Notes: generated by a model not told the origin, from the letters alone. Numbered from the stretch's first letter, positions 16,600 through 24,421 are shown. The stretch is DNA of 40,517 nucleotides from CAMYLR01 sp039588915 (GCA_039588915.1 JBDGYV010000010.1:1-40517); one strand, 5' to 3'. Numbers and translations are program-made.

Positions 16600-17304
16600 A
16601 TGAGGAACTGTTCTGAAATACGGGATCTGTGTTATCCCTATCTCGATGGCGAGCTGACCGCGGTTCAGGCGGAGCTGGTCGAGGCACACCTCGCGCAGTG
16701 TGTGGCGTGCGCCGATCGGTTTAGCGACGAGGAGAGGTTCTTGGAGTTGGTCGCGGAGGCGGGTCAGGAAACAGCGCCTGCCGAGCTCCGGGCGCGCATG
16801 GAAGCGCTGTTCGGCGCTGAAGAGCAAGCCGCCGAGGTCCATCGACTACGTCGACCCGTGCTCAAGCAACTAGCTGCGCCGCTGGCGGCAGCAGCGGTGC
16901 TTGTGCTGCTGGTTCTCCAGTCTGGCGACCAGGTGTCACCGCTGTTGGCCGAGGGTTTCGTCGCGGATCACGTGCGTCACGCGTCGATCTGGCCGAGCAT
17001 CGAACCTTTCCCGGCCGACGCCGAAGTCCCGCGCGCCCCGATGGTCACGCAGGGCCACGTCGAAGGGCTCAGTCGTTGCACGATCGATGATCGCGTCTAC
17101 GCGCATTACGTCTACGAGATCGATGGCGAAACGATGTCAGCTTACCTGCCGCTCGACGCGTCGCCGCCACCCTCGATCGGTACCGCGTCGATCGGACGGG
17201 TGTCGATCGTTGCCGTTGACGCAGAGCTGGGCACGCCGGCGGCGGTATTGGCCTCGGGCGACATGTCAGCGGACGAGTTGACCCAAGCCTGGTCCGGCAT
17301 CTAG
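16600..17304 (+). CDS. Orphan membrane anti-sigma-factor-like protein with N-terminal zinc finger
   Basis: A 234-aa protein. The N-terminus is a zf-HC2 type anti-sigma zinc finger: Cys4, then YLDGELT and the HxxxCxxC motif (His30, Cys34, Cys37). One transmembrane helix lies around residues 83-105 (APLAAAAVLVLLVLQ), followed by an extracytoplasmic domain of about 130 residues with no recognised fold. Proteins of this layout hold an ECF sigma factor at the membrane until a stress is sensed. Unusually, no sigma factor gene is next to it: upstream is the antiporter and downstream is ligA. ATG at 16600 was chosen over GTG at 16585; a GAGGTGG lies about 11 nt upstream, a somewhat long spacing. The partner sigma factor must be elsewhere, or the finger has another use. 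Confidence 0.7.
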   Translation: MRNCSEIRDLCYPYLDGELTAVQAELVEAHLAQCVACADRFSDEERFLELVAEAGQETAPAELRARMEALFGAEEQAAEVHRLRRPVLKQLAAPLAAAAVLVLLVLQSGDQVSPLLAEGFVADHVRHASIWPSIEPFPADAEVPRAPMVTQGHVEGLSRCTIDDRVYAHYVYEIDGETMSAYLPLDASPPPSIGTASIGRVSIVAVDAELGTPAAVLASGDMSADELTQAWSGI

Positions 17305-17357
17305 CCACAGTCCCCCCACATTATGTCCTCATAACTCCGTCACTGGGCGGGTACCGG

Positions 17358-17386
17358 TTGCCGGCGTCTATCGGTCGCGCCAGGTT
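17358..17386 (+). promoter_or_regulatory. Candidate leaderless promoter of ligA
   Basis: TTGCCG (17358-17363) and CAGGTT (17381-17386) are 17 bp apart, and the -10-like box ends 6 nt before the GTG start, which lacks a Shine-Dalgarno sequence. The -10 match is weak; the call rests on spacing and on similarity to the arrangement before preT. Confidence 0.35.
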
Positions 17387-17392
17387 CACGGC

Positions 17393-19414
17393 GTGTCAAA
17401 GAAGGGACGAGTTCCAAAGCAGGCGGCCGATCGAGCGACCGCGCTGAGAGACCAGATCGAGGTCCACAATCGGCGCTACCACGTCGAGGACGCCCCGATC
17501 ATCAGCGACGCCGAGTTCGACGCGCTGATGCGTGAGCTACAGGCGCTCGAAGCCAAGTACCCGGCTCTGGCTACGCCGGACTCACCTACGCAGCGCGTGG
17601 GTGGCGAGCCGCTGACCGCGTTTCCGCGCGCCGAGCATTCGGTTGCGATGCTGTCTCTGGACAACGCCCATGGCGAGGAGGACCTGGCCGAGTGGGTGGC
17701 ACGCGTGCGGCGCGGGCTCGATGACCCAGACGCGCTAGCGTTCGTATCCGAGCTCAAGATCGACGGGCTATCGCTGTCGCTTACCTACGAGGACGGCGTT
17801 TTTGTGCAGGGCGCCACGCGGGGCGCTGGACGAGTCGGCGAGGACGTGACCGCCAACTTGAGGACGATCGCCGAGATCCCGCTGCGGCTTGCAGGTTTAC
17901 AGCCCCCATCGCGGTTGACGGTGCGCGGAGAAGTGTACATGACGCGCAGCGGCTTTCAGTGTCTGAATGCGGAGCGCGAATCGTCCGACGAGCCACTCTT
18001 TGCCAATCCGAGAAACGCCGGTGCCGGGTCGGTCCGGCAGCTCGACTCGAAGGTCACTGCTCGACGTCCGCTTCATTTCTTCGCCTACACCGCCCTTGGG
18101 GCAAAAGAGATCACCACCCAATCGGAAGCGCTCCAGCGGTTGACCGATTGGGGGTTTCCGATCAACCCGGAGTGGCGCCGTCACACGACGCTAAAGCATT
18201 TGAACGCATACTGTGACGAGTGGCAAAGCAAGCGAGAGGATCTCGATTACGAGATCGACGGCGTGGTGATCAAGGTCGATTCGCTCGACCAACAAGCACA
18301 CTTAGGTACTACCGCCAAACATCCTCGCTGGGCGGTGGCGTTCAAGTTCCCCGCGGCTGAGGCGCTGTCGGTCGTCAAGGAGATCATGATCACCGTTGGA
18401 CGCACCGGGAAGCTCACCCCTACGGCGGTCTTGGAACCGGTTCAGATCGGCGGCACGGTGGTTCAGATGGCCGGCCTACACAACGCCGATGAGGTGGCTC
18501 GAAAGGACGTCCGCATAGGAGACACCGTGATCGTCGCTCGGGGCGGCGACGTCATACCGCAGATCGTCCGTGTGGTGAAGGAAAAGCGACCGCGGGGTGC
18601 CAAGCCATTCCGATGGCCTGTGAAGTGCCCCGCGTGCGGGACCGAGGTCGTTCGGTTGGAGGGCGAGGTCGCCCACCGGTGCCCCAACGCGTCGTGCCCG
18701 AGCCAGCTGAGGGAACGGGTTCTGCATTGGGGTGGGCGCGGGGCGATGGATATCGACGGTTTGGGGGTCATGCTCGCGCAGCAGTTGGTCAACGAAGGCC
18801 TGGTCGAAGACCTGGGAGATCTTTATGAGCTGGATAGCGATACGCTGGCGTCGCTCGATCGGATGGGGAAGCAGTCAGCGTCCAACCTGATCGCCGCGCT
18901 CGAGCGATCGAAGACGCGTGGTTTTCACCACGCTCTGTTTGGCCTGGGCATCCGTTTCGTCGGGGGGTCGGTGGCCAACGTCTTGGCCCGAACGTTTGAT
19001 TCAATTGATGACGTCATAGCTGCGGATCGCGAGGTCCTGGAGGCGGTCGACGGGATCGGTCCCAAGGTAGCCGAATCGGTCACATCGTTTTTCGACCGGT
19101 CTGGAAATCGCCGCTTAGTCGAGCGGCTGGTGGATCACGGCGTTGACTTCACTCGATCCGAGGGGCCGGAATCGACGGGCCCATTGACGGGAGTAACGGT
19201 TGTGCTCACGGGTTCGCTGGAACTCTCGCGTGCGGGAGCCAAGGCGGCGATCGAGTCGCGCGGCGGCCGCGTGACGGGTTCGGTCTCCGGCAAGACGACG
19301 TACCTGGTGGCTGGTGCCGACCCGGGGGCCAAGCTGGCCCGTGCCCGTGAGCTGGGTGTCGAAGTGCTCGACGAGGCAGCGTTCCGGGCTTTGCTCGGAG
19401 AAGGCACCGGCTAA
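17393..19414 (+). CDS. ligA: NAD+-dependent DNA ligase
   Basis: A 673-aa replicative ligase that seals nicks in the lagging strand using NAD+. Domain Ia (YxxD-type: NRRYHVEDAPIISDAEFD) is at residues 26-43. The adenylated lysine is Lys122 in LKIDG. The OB domain (about 320-400) precedes a Cys4 zinc finger (Cys412, 415, 430, 435). HhH repeats span about 440-585 (for example DGIGPKVAESV), and a C-terminal BRCT domain starts near 593 (GPLTGVTVVLTGSLE) and runs to the end. Full length. The GTG start lacks a Shine-Dalgarno sequence and may be leaderless. The gene stands alone between the anti-sigma-like gene and grpE; a 6-bp hairpin (19415-19430) immediately follows its stop. Confidence 0.97.
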   Translation: MSKKGRVPKQAADRATALRDQIEVHNRRYHVEDAPIISDAEFDALMRELQALEAKYPALATPDSPTQRVGGEPLTAFPRAEHSVAMLSLDNAHGEEDLAEWVARVRRGLDDPDALAFVSELKIDGLSLSLTYEDGVFVQGATRGAGRVGEDVTANLRTIAEIPLRLAGLQPPSRLTVRGEVYMTRSGFQCLNAERESSDEPLFANPRNAGAGSVRQLDSKVTARRPLHFFAYTALGAKEITTQSEALQRLTDWGFPINPEWRRHTTLKHLNAYCDEWQSKREDLDYEIDGVVIKVDSLDQQAHLGTTAKHPRWAVAFKFPAAEALSVVKEIMITVGRTGKLTPTAVLEPVQIGGTVVQMAGLHNADEVARKDVRIGDTVIVARGGDVIPQIVRVVKEKRPRGAKPFRWPVKCPACGTEVVRLEGEVAHRCPNASCPSQLRERVLHWGGRGAMDIDGLGVMLAQQLVNEGLVEDLGDLYELDSDTLASLDRMGKQSASNLIAALERSKTRGFHHALFGLGIRFVGGSVANVLARTFDSIDDVIAADREVLEAVDGIGPKVAESVTSFFDRSGNRRLVERLVDHGVDFTRSEGPESTGPLTGVTVVLTGSLELSRAGAKAAIESRGGRVTGSVSGKTTYLVAGADPGAKLARARELGVEVLDEAAFRALLGEGTG

Positions 19415-19448
19415 AGGGGTACGCACCCCTCCGAGCCGATCGTATATT
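19415..19448 (+). promoter_or_regulatory. Small hairpin and -10-like box upstream of grpE
   Basis: AGGGGT-ACGC-ACCCCT (19415-19430) forms a 6-bp stem directly after the ligA stop but lacks a T-tract. TATATT (19443-19448, 5 of 6 matches) ends 8 nt before the grpE ATG, and no Shine-Dalgarno sequence is present, again suggesting a leaderless start. No CIRCE or HAIR heat-shock operator is visible. Confidence 0.4.
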
Positions 19449-19456
19449 CGGGGCCC

Positions 19457-20077
19457 ATGGAACCCAAAGAACCAGCCGAGGAAACCACGACCGGGCCGGT
19501 CGAAGAGGCCCCGGCAGCGGAAGAAGAGACTGCGCCCACGCCCGCCGACAAGCAAGAGCTGACATCCATCCAGCTTCAGGATCTCAAGATGATGCAGGAT
19601 CGGTTGCTGCGGCTGAGGGCGGAGTTCGACAACTATCGCAAACGCGAGTCGCGTGACAAGCAAGCCTCCTGGAACCGTGCCAAGGGCGACCTACTCAAGA
19701 AGCTGTTGCCGTCACTTGATGACCTCCACCGTGTTGCGACGTTGAAGCCCGACGAGACCAAGAGCAACGCGGTTATCGATGGGGTCTCCCTGGTGGAGCG
19801 CAATCTGCTCGGAGCGTTGGGTCGCGACGGCTTGCAGGTGGTTGGGGAACTGGGCGAGCCGTTCGACCCGCACCTCCACGAGGCGATCGGGATGTGGCCG
19901 GCCCCCACACCCGAGCAGCAAGGCACGATCGCGGCGGTGACGATGCGTGGCTACCAGTTTGGTCGCCAGCTCCTGCGTCCCGCCCAGGTCCAAGTGTACG
20001 AAGGGTCTGCCGGGGAGGATCTCCCGGACAGCCCGGCTACCGGAGCGGACACGGCAGGCGCCGAGGCGACGACCTAG
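19457..20077 (+). CDS. grpE: Nucleotide exchange factor GrpE
   Basis: A 206-aa co-chaperone that releases ADP from DnaK. An acidic, disordered N-terminus (1-35) leads into the long coiled-coil helix (about 36-75: DRLLRLRAEFDNYRKRESRD). The beta-domain follows, with the family motif GEPFDPHLHEAIG and the GYQFGRQLLRPAQVQVY segment close to the C-terminus. A short acidic, Ala-rich tail ends the protein. dnaJ starts 12 nt downstream, so the two form an operon. No dnaK gene is in the window, so it must lie elsewhere. Confidence 0.95.
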   Translation: MEPKEPAEETTTGPVEEAPAAEEETAPTPADKQELTSIQLQDLKMMQDRLLRLRAEFDNYRKRESRDKQASWNRAKGDLLKKLLPSLDDLHRVATLKPDETKSNAVIDGVSLVERNLLGALGRDGLQVVGELGEPFDPHLHEAIGMWPAPTPEQQGTIAAVTMRGYQFGRQLLRPAQVQVYEGSAGEDLPDSPATGADTAGAEATT

Positions 20078-20089
20078 AGGCCGGCCACC

Positions 20090-21208
20090 TTGGCCGCCAC
20101 CGACTATTACAAGGCTCTTGGCGTTCCCGAGGCGGCGAGCGCCGACGCAATCAAGAAGGCCTACCGCAAGCTCGCCCGCAAGTACCACCCTGATGCGAAT
20201 CCCGGAGACCCGGTTGCCGAGGAGCGATTCAAGGAAATCTCGGCTGCCTATCAGGTGTTGTCCGATCCGGAAAAGCGTCGGCAGTACGATCAGATGCGAC
20301 GCTTTGGTGCCGGTGGGATGGGTGGTTTTCGACCCGATCAGCCCGGAGGTCAGCCGGGCGGCTGGCAGCGGATCGACCTCGAGGATTTCGAGGGGTTGGG
20401 TGGCTTGGGCGGCCTCGGCGACCTGTTCGCGTCGATCTTCGGCGGCGGCGCGGCTCGCACGCGAGGTCCGTCGGCGACCCGGCGCCGCACTGGCCCCGAT
20501 CGCCATATCACGGTCGGAGTTTCGTTCACGGTTGCAGCGCGCGGTGGACAGATCAGCGTCACACTGCCGCTGGAAGACGAGTGTCCAAACTGCAAGGGGA
20601 GCGGGGCCGAGCCAGGGACCCCCGCCGAGCCGTGTCCCCAGTGCTCGAGTACCGGGCAGATCTCGCTCGTGCAGGGCGGATTCTCGGTTCAGCGGCCTTG
20701 CCCGCGTTGCTACGGCCGCGGAGTGCTGATCAAGAGCCCGTGCCGGGAGTGTGGCGGTGATGGGTCCGTCACGCGCCGTCGCCGCATCAAGGTCCGGATC
20801 CCGGCCGGTATCGAGGACGGCGAGAAAATCCGCCTACGCGGCAAGGGGGAGCCCGGTGTCTCGGGTGGCCCGCCAGGAGATCTGTATCTGACCATCCAGA
20901 TCAAACCGGATCGCTTTTTCCGTCGCGATGGGTTGAATATCCACTGCACGGTTCCGATCCGCATAGTTCAGACGATGTTGGGCACGCGCATCCGGGTGCG
21001 CACCGTCCACGGTAAGAAGGTCGAGCTCGCCGTCCCTGCCGGCACACAGAGCGGGACGCGATTCAAGCTCAAGGGGCAGGGCATAAAGAAAGGCGACAAA
21101 ACCGGTGACCAATACGTCGAGATTGAGATCACCGTGCCCGAGGAGCTGACCAACGAGGAACGGGCGATGGTCGAAGAGCTCGGCGAGCGTTCGAGCTTCA
21201 AGGAGTGA
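20090..21208 (+). CDS. dnaJ: Chaperone protein DnaJ
   Basis: A 372-aa type I J-protein that stimulates the DnaK ATPase. The J-domain is at residues 1-70 with the HPD motif at 33-35. The Gly-rich linker (73-120) has GLGGLGGLGD. The zinc domain has four Cys pairs: CPNC 165-168, CPQC 182-185, CPRC 204-207 and CREC 218-221. The second repeat reads CPQCSSTG, departing from the usual CxxCxGxG. The substrate-binding C-terminal domains are complete. The start is a TTG at 20090, giving MAATDYYKALGV at the expected place. The stop overlaps the GTG start of the prephenate dehydrogenase-like gene (GTGA). Confidence 0.96.
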   Translation: MAATDYYKALGVPEAASADAIKKAYRKLARKYHPDANPGDPVAEERFKEISAAYQVLSDPEKRRQYDQMRRFGAGGMGGFRPDQPGGQPGGWQRIDLEDFEGLGGLGGLGDLFASIFGGGAARTRGPSATRRRTGPDRHITVGVSFTVAARGGQISVTLPLEDECPNCKGSGAEPGTPAEPCPQCSSTGQISLVQGGFSVQRPCPRCYGRGVLIKSPCRECGGDGSVTRRRRIKVRIPAGIEDGEKIRLRGKGEPGVSGGPPGDLYLTIQIKPDRFFRRDGLNIHCTVPIRIVQTMLGTRIRVRTVHGKKVELAVPAGTQSGTRFKLKGQGIKKGDKTGDQYVEIEITVPEELTNEERAMVEELGERSSFKE

Positions 21209-21957
21209 CACCGGCCTTGGACGAGGCTGGGATCATCGGGCTCGGTCGTTGCGGTCAGCTCGCGGCACAGCTTCTGAGGGATCACTATCGGCTGACAGTG
21301 GCCGATGTCCGCGATCGATCCGCGGAGGCCGCGTCGCTCGGCGTCGCCTGGAACACTCTCGAATCCGTTGCTTCGAAGCCCCGAATCCTGCTCGCGGTTC
21401 CGATTCGTGCCATACCCAATGTCTTGAACCAGATCACGCCTCACTTGGCAGGTGACGCCTTGATTGTCGATGTCTGTTCGGTAAAGTCGCGCCCGATGGA
21501 GTGGATGGCTGAGCATCTGCCGGCCGGGGTTCGGTTCGTTGGCACGCACCCCCTGTTCGGTCCAGATAGCGTATCGGAACAAGGCGTTGAAGGACAACGC
21601 ATCGTCGTGTGCGCGTCCAGCGGCCAGGAGGCGACAGCGGAACAGGTCTGCGAGGTGGCGCGCCAGCTTAGTCTCGAGCCGATACTGTCGACCCCAGACG
21701 AGCACGATCGTCAGATGGCGCGGTCTCAGGCGGTGGTGTTCTTGCTTGGCCGGGCGATGCGGATAGCAGGATTGGAGCCCGCCCAACTCGGCACGCCGTC
21801 GGAGCGTCAGGTCTACTCGGCGCTCGATCTAGTGGCGGGCGACACCGACGAACTCTACGAGGACATTCTCAGACATAACCCTCACGTCCCAAAGCCAGTG
21901 CGGGCGTTGTGTGCGGCGATGCTGTCGGAGATCGATCGGTGTGCTGGGGATGAGTAG
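21205..21957 (+). CDS. Prephenate/arogenate dehydrogenase-like protein (TyrA family)
   Basis: A 250-aa NAD(P)-dependent dehydrogenase of the TyrA family, which makes the tyrosine precursor from prephenate or arogenate. A Rossmann motif GIIGLGRCGQLAA (about 8-20) opens the protein. The family marks DVCSVKSRPMEWM and GTHPLFGPDSV (the latter with the substrate-site His) follow, then the helical dimerisation part (LVAGDTDELYEDILRHNP). It is shorter than most TyrA proteins (about 280-370), lacks an ACT or chorismate mutase domain, and the helical domain seems trimmed. The GTG start overlaps dnaJ, an unusual partner for an amino-acid gene. It converges on the DUF2461 gene with 5 nt between stops. 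Substrate and cofactor choice cannot be read from sequence. Confidence 0.82.
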   Translation: MTPALDEAGIIGLGRCGQLAAQLLRDHYRLTVADVRDRSAEAASLGVAWNTLESVASKPRILLAVPIRAIPNVLNQITPHLAGDALIVDVCSVKSRPMEWMAEHLPAGVRFVGTHPLFGPDSVSEQGVEGQRIVVCASSGQEATAEQVCEVARQLSLEPILSTPDEHDRQMARSQAVVFLLGRAMRIAGLEPAQLGTPSERQVYSALDLVAGDTDELYEDILRHNPHVPKPVRALCAAMLSEIDRCAGDE

Positions 21958-21962
21958 CGTGG

Positions 21963-22667
21963 TCAGTACTTGACGCCCAACGCTTCGCACAAGAATCGCT
22001 GAAAAGGCTTTGCCGCGCGGCAACGCGCCGTGAACTCCGGAATCAGGTCCGGTCCCGTCACCGTTCGTTGGCTCAGCTTCGAGACGCCGATGAAATCTTT
22101 GCGGCACAGATCGTCGATCAACGGATGGTCAGGGTCGAACCCCGCGGGCGCGCGTTTTAGAGAATCCCCCGACAGTTCGTAATGGTCGCGGAAAGTCTTG
22201 GCGCCCTTGGCGCGCTTCCAGCGCGTCGGGTCCCGATCGAGGGCTGTTCGGATCTTCTTTAGTGAGCCCGAGTCGGGACGCCAGATCCCGCACCCCATCC
22301 ACGTTCCTTCGGTATCTATGTGCAGGTAGAAACCGGGGGCGTGAACGTCTTTCGCGGTGACATGCGGGAACCGGATCCCTATGTGCGTCTTGTAGGGGCT
22401 CTTGTCCTTGGAGAACCGAACGTCGCGGTAGATCCGGAATAACGAGCCGCCGACTGGTCGCGCATCGGCCTTGAAGTGCGGACTGATCTTCTTCAGATGT
22501 GGCGCGAAGTCGGCGATGAACTTGAGCGCCGGCGCCTTTACGTGCGCTTCGTAGCGATCCTTGTTGGCGTTGAACCAGTCACGCCGATTGTTAAGATCGA
22601 GCTCCCTGAGGAAATCGATCGTGGCCGGTGAGAAGTAGCGCTCACTGCCCTTGCTGGTTTTCGCCAT
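21963..22667 (-). CDS. DUF2461 / TIGR02453 family protein
   Basis: A 234-aa cytoplasmic protein of a widespread family without an assigned reaction. Recognisable blocks are the N-terminal FSPATIDFLRELDLNNRRDWFNANKD, the Arg-rich core FRIYRDVRFSKDKSPYKTHIGIRF, and GFYLHIDTEGTWMGCGIWRPD. These match the family order and spacing, and the length is usual (220-240). The ATG at 22667 lies 7 nt after the sod stop, so the gene is probably co-transcribed with sod, which hints at a stress-linked role. A TTG start further upstream would lie inside sod and is less likely. No signal peptide or catalytic triad is evident. Confidence 0.85.
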   Translation of the reverse strand: MAKTSKGSERYFSPATIDFLRELDLNNRRDWFNANKDRYEAHVKAPALKFIADFAPHLKKISPHFKADARPVGGSLFRIYRDVRFSKDKSPYKTHIGIRFPHVTAKDVHAPGFYLHIDTEGTWMGCGIWRPDSGSLKKIRTALDRDPTRWKRAKGAKTFRDHYELSGDSLKRAPAGFDPDHPLIDDLCRKDFIGVSKLSQRTVTGPDLIPEFTARCRAAKPFQRFLCEALGVKY

Positions 22668-22674
22668 CGGTCGC

Positions 22675-23283
22675 CTAGCTGGCGGCCTCAAACCGGCGTG
22701 CGACCTCGTCCCAGTTGACGACGTTCCACCACGCCGTTACGTAGTCCGGGCGACGATTTTGGTAGTTCAGATAGTAGGCGTGCTCCCACACGTCGACGCC
22801 GAGAATCGGCGTTCGGCCTTGCGACAGCGGCGAATCTTGATTTGGCGTGCCCTCGACGACGAGCTTGCCACCATCGACCGAAAGCCATCCCCAGCCGCTG
22901 CCGAATTGTCCGACCGCGGCGCTCGAGAGCTTCGACTTGAGATCGTCAAAGCTTCCGAAAGCACCGGCGATCGCGTCGGCGATCGCGCCGCTTGGTTCGC
23001 CACCGCCATCCGGCGACATGACCGTCCAGAACAACGTGTGGTTCGCGTGTCCACCGCCGTTGTTGCGGACAGCGCCTCGGATGTCGTCGGGCACGGCGCC
23101 GAGATCGGCGATCAGCTCCTCGACACTCTTCGACTGCAGATCGGGGTGCTTTTCGAGTGCGGTGTTGAGGTTGCCGACATAGGCAGCGTGATGACGATCG
23201 TGGTGAATCTCCATCGTTTGAGCGTCGATGTGGGGCTCGAGCGCATCGAACGGATACGAAAGAGCAGGGACCTCATGCGCCAT
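22675..23283 (-). CDS. Superoxide dismutase, Mn/Fe family
   Basis: A 202-aa cytosolic enzyme dismutating superoxide to oxygen and hydrogen peroxide. The metal ligands are His27 (MEIHHDRHH), His82 (GGHANHTLFW), Asp164 and His168 (DVWEHAYYLNYQNRR). The GGHANH, Gln149 and GSGWGWL features lean towards the manganese form, but metal choice cannot be settled. Full length, with no signal peptide. GAAGGAG lies 6-7 nt before the ATG, and a plausible promoter (TTGACC, 17 bp, TTCGAT) lies 34-62 nt upstream. DUF2461 follows in the same transcript. The gene is divergent from tRNA-Glu. Confidence 0.95.
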   Translation of the reverse strand: MAHEVPALSYPFDALEPHIDAQTMEIHHDRHHAAYVGNLNTALEKHPDLQSKSVEELIADLGAVPDDIRGAVRNNGGGHANHTLFWTVMSPDGGGEPSGAIADAIAGAFGSFDDLKSKLSSAAVGQFGSGWGWLSVDGGKLVVEGTPNQDSPLSQGRTPILGVDVWEHAYYLNYQNRRPDYVTAWWNVVNWDEVARRFEAAS

Positions 23284-23316
23284 GAAAGTCTCCTTCGGTG
23301 TGGCTGTGGGCGAGTG

Positions 23317-23345
23317 ATCGAATGCGATGTGAAACGGTCGGTCAA
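23317..23345 (-). promoter_or_regulatory. Probable superoxide dismutase promoter
   Basis: On the minus strand TTGACC (23340-23345) and TTCGAT (23317-23322) are 17 bp apart. The -35 matches 5 of 6 and the -10 only 3 of 6. The position, about 35 nt before the ribosome binding site region, suits the sod gene. Confidence 0.45.
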
Positions 23346-23386
23346 CGTATCACGCCAGCCCCAGCCGGGCCAATCGCTGTTGCTGG

Positions 23387-23416
23387 TTGACACCCGTTGG
23401 TGTCAGCCCGTACGTT
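23387..23416 (+). promoter_or_regulatory. Promoter of tRNA-Glu
   Basis: A perfect TTGACA (23387-23392) and TACGTT (23411-23416, TAnnnT form) are spaced by 18 bp; the expected start is about 14 nt before the mature tRNA end. The -35 box and most of the spacer are covered by an 18-bp palindrome (23388-23405). Confidence 0.7.
23388..23405. repeat. 18-bp palindrome overlapping the tRNA-Glu promoter
   Basis: TGACACC-CGTT-GGTGTCA is an exact inverted repeat with 7-bp arms and a 4-bp centre. It overlaps the -35 box and spacer of the tRNA promoter and lies about 45 bp upstream of the sod -35 box. It could be a regulator operator. It is not followed by a T-tract in either direction at terminator distance, so a terminator is less likely. 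Confidence 0.45.
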
Positions 23417-23436
23417 TTTTCGCCTCCAAGGCACGC

Positions 23437-23514
23437 GACCCCATCGTCTAGTCTGGTCTAGGACTCCACCCTTTCAAGGTGGTAACACGGGTTCGAATCC
23501 CGTTGGGGTCGCCA
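23437..23514 (+). tRNA. tRNA-Glu (anticodon TTC)
   Basis: A cloverleaf can be folded by hand. The acceptor stem is GACCCCA with TGGGGTC. The anticodon stem is CCACC with GGTGG around the loop CTTTCAA, with anticodon TTC at 23473-23475. The variable loop is TAAC, the T arm is ACGGG-TTCGAAT-CCCGT, the discriminator is G, and the CCA end is encoded (23512-23514). The sequence parallels known bacterial tRNA-Glu genes (CGTCTAG in the D arm). It reads GAA and GAG codons and, in many bacteria, also supplies glutamyl-tRNA for haem synthesis. Confidence 0.95.
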
Positions 23515-23607
23515 CTCTCTGCAACTCGTTTTATACAACACCTTAGACTCGTACGCTGAGTCGATAGGCTGAGATAACGCTCGCCACCACGACCGAGAGG
23601 AGTGATG

Positions 23608-24261
23608 ATGTCCGATCTGCGGCTGCACGACTACGCTGCATCCTGCAATTGCTATAAGGTCCGACTTCTGTTGGCGCTGCTCGAACGCCCTTACGAGCGC
23701 GTGCCCGTCGACATCTTCGCGGGCGAGACTCTCACCGATGCCTATGCACGGATGAACCCCGCGCGCTCGACACCGGTTCTCGAGGTAGTGCCCGGCCGGT
23801 TCCTGCCGGAATCGAACGCTATCCTGCTCTATCTCGCGGACGGCACGTCATTCCTCCCTACCGACAGGATGGAGCGCGCACAGGTCGTACGCTGGTTGCT
23901 CTACGAGCAAACCGATGTCGTGCCCGGTGTGGGCGGCCTCCGCTTCCGGCTCCAGACCGGTCGACTCGAGCCGGACGACGCCGATGCGATTCACCGCCGC
24001 ACGGCCGGCGAGGAAGTGCTGGCTGTCCTCGATCACCACCTGGCGCAGCGGGAGTTTTTTGTCGCGGGCCAGTACACCATCGCCGATATCGGCATCTACG
24101 GATACACGCACGTGGCCCGCGAAGCTGGCTACGAGATGAACTGTTACCCAGCCATCCAGGCCTGGCTGAAACGCGTCGCGGCACAACCGGGACACATCGA
24201 CGACCTGGCACCCTACCCGCCTAACGCAAGTCCCGGCGCGGGTCGATCGATCTACGGCTGA
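23608..24261 (+). CDS. Glutathione S-transferase family protein
   Basis: A 217-aa protein with the two-domain GST layout. The thioredoxin-like N-terminal half (1-80) has the strand LRLHDYAASCNCYKVRLLLALL, the cis-Pro motif STPVLEV and the glutathione gamma-glutamyl contact ESNAILLYLA. The all-helical C-terminal half has the N-capping motif YTIADIGIYGYTH. It probably conjugates or reduces electrophiles with a thiol, or acts as a glutathione-dependent isomerase or dehalogenase. Ser/Cys residues near position 12-15 could be catalytic. ATG at 23608 has GAGAGGAG 5 nt upstream; the GTG at 23602 and ATG at 23605 are too close to it. It stands alone after tRNA-Glu. Confidence 0.88.
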   Translation: MSDLRLHDYAASCNCYKVRLLLALLERPYERVPVDIFAGETLTDAYARMNPARSTPVLEVVPGRFLPESNAILLYLADGTSFLPTDRMERAQVVRWLLYEQTDVVPGVGGLRFRLQTGRLEPDDADAIHRRTAGEEVLAVLDHHLAQREFFVAGQYTIADIGIYGYTHVAREAGYEMNCYPAIQAWLKRVAAQPGHIDDLAPYPPNASPGAGRSIYG

Positions 24262-24300
24262 GGCAGCCATGAAACCTGGCCGACACGCGAGCTACACGGA

Positions 24301-24330
24301 GTGTTTTGAGTCGCCATCACGTGTTTGAGT
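24301..24330 (+). repeat. Short direct repeat upstream of the DUF1059 promoter
   Basis: GTGTTTTGAGT (24301-24311) and GTGTTTGAGT (24321-24330) are near-identical 10-11 nt direct repeats about 20 nt (two helical turns) apart, and about 33 nt upstream of the TATACT box. They could be a regulator binding site or chance. The rest of 24262-24400 shows nothing else I can support. Confidence 0.3.
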
Positions 24331-24362
24331 GGGTCGACGTAGCGACGCCATACGCGGCCGCC

Positions 24363-24368
24363 TATACT
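24363..24368 (+). promoter_or_regulatory. -10 box upstream of the DUF1059 gene
   Basis: TATACT matches the consensus at 5 of 6 positions and lies 53 nt before the ATG at 24422. A weak TAGCGA at 24340-24345 is the only -35 candidate at 17 bp. A leader of about 45 nt would carry the AAAAAGGAG ribosome binding site (24404-24412). Confidence 0.5.
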
Positions 24369-24421
24369 AGAATTCAGCGGGCCAGCCATGATCGACGCAC
24401 AGGAAAAAGGAGCGTACGACA

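Noticed and set aside
19400..19460. CIRCE or HAIR operator before grpE
   Set aside because: Only a 6-bp GC hairpin is present; it does not match either operator.
23388..23416. Rho-independent terminator formed by the palindrome and the nearby T-run
   Set aside because: The T-run starts about 10 nt after the stem, too far, and the same bases form a better promoter for tRNA-Glu.
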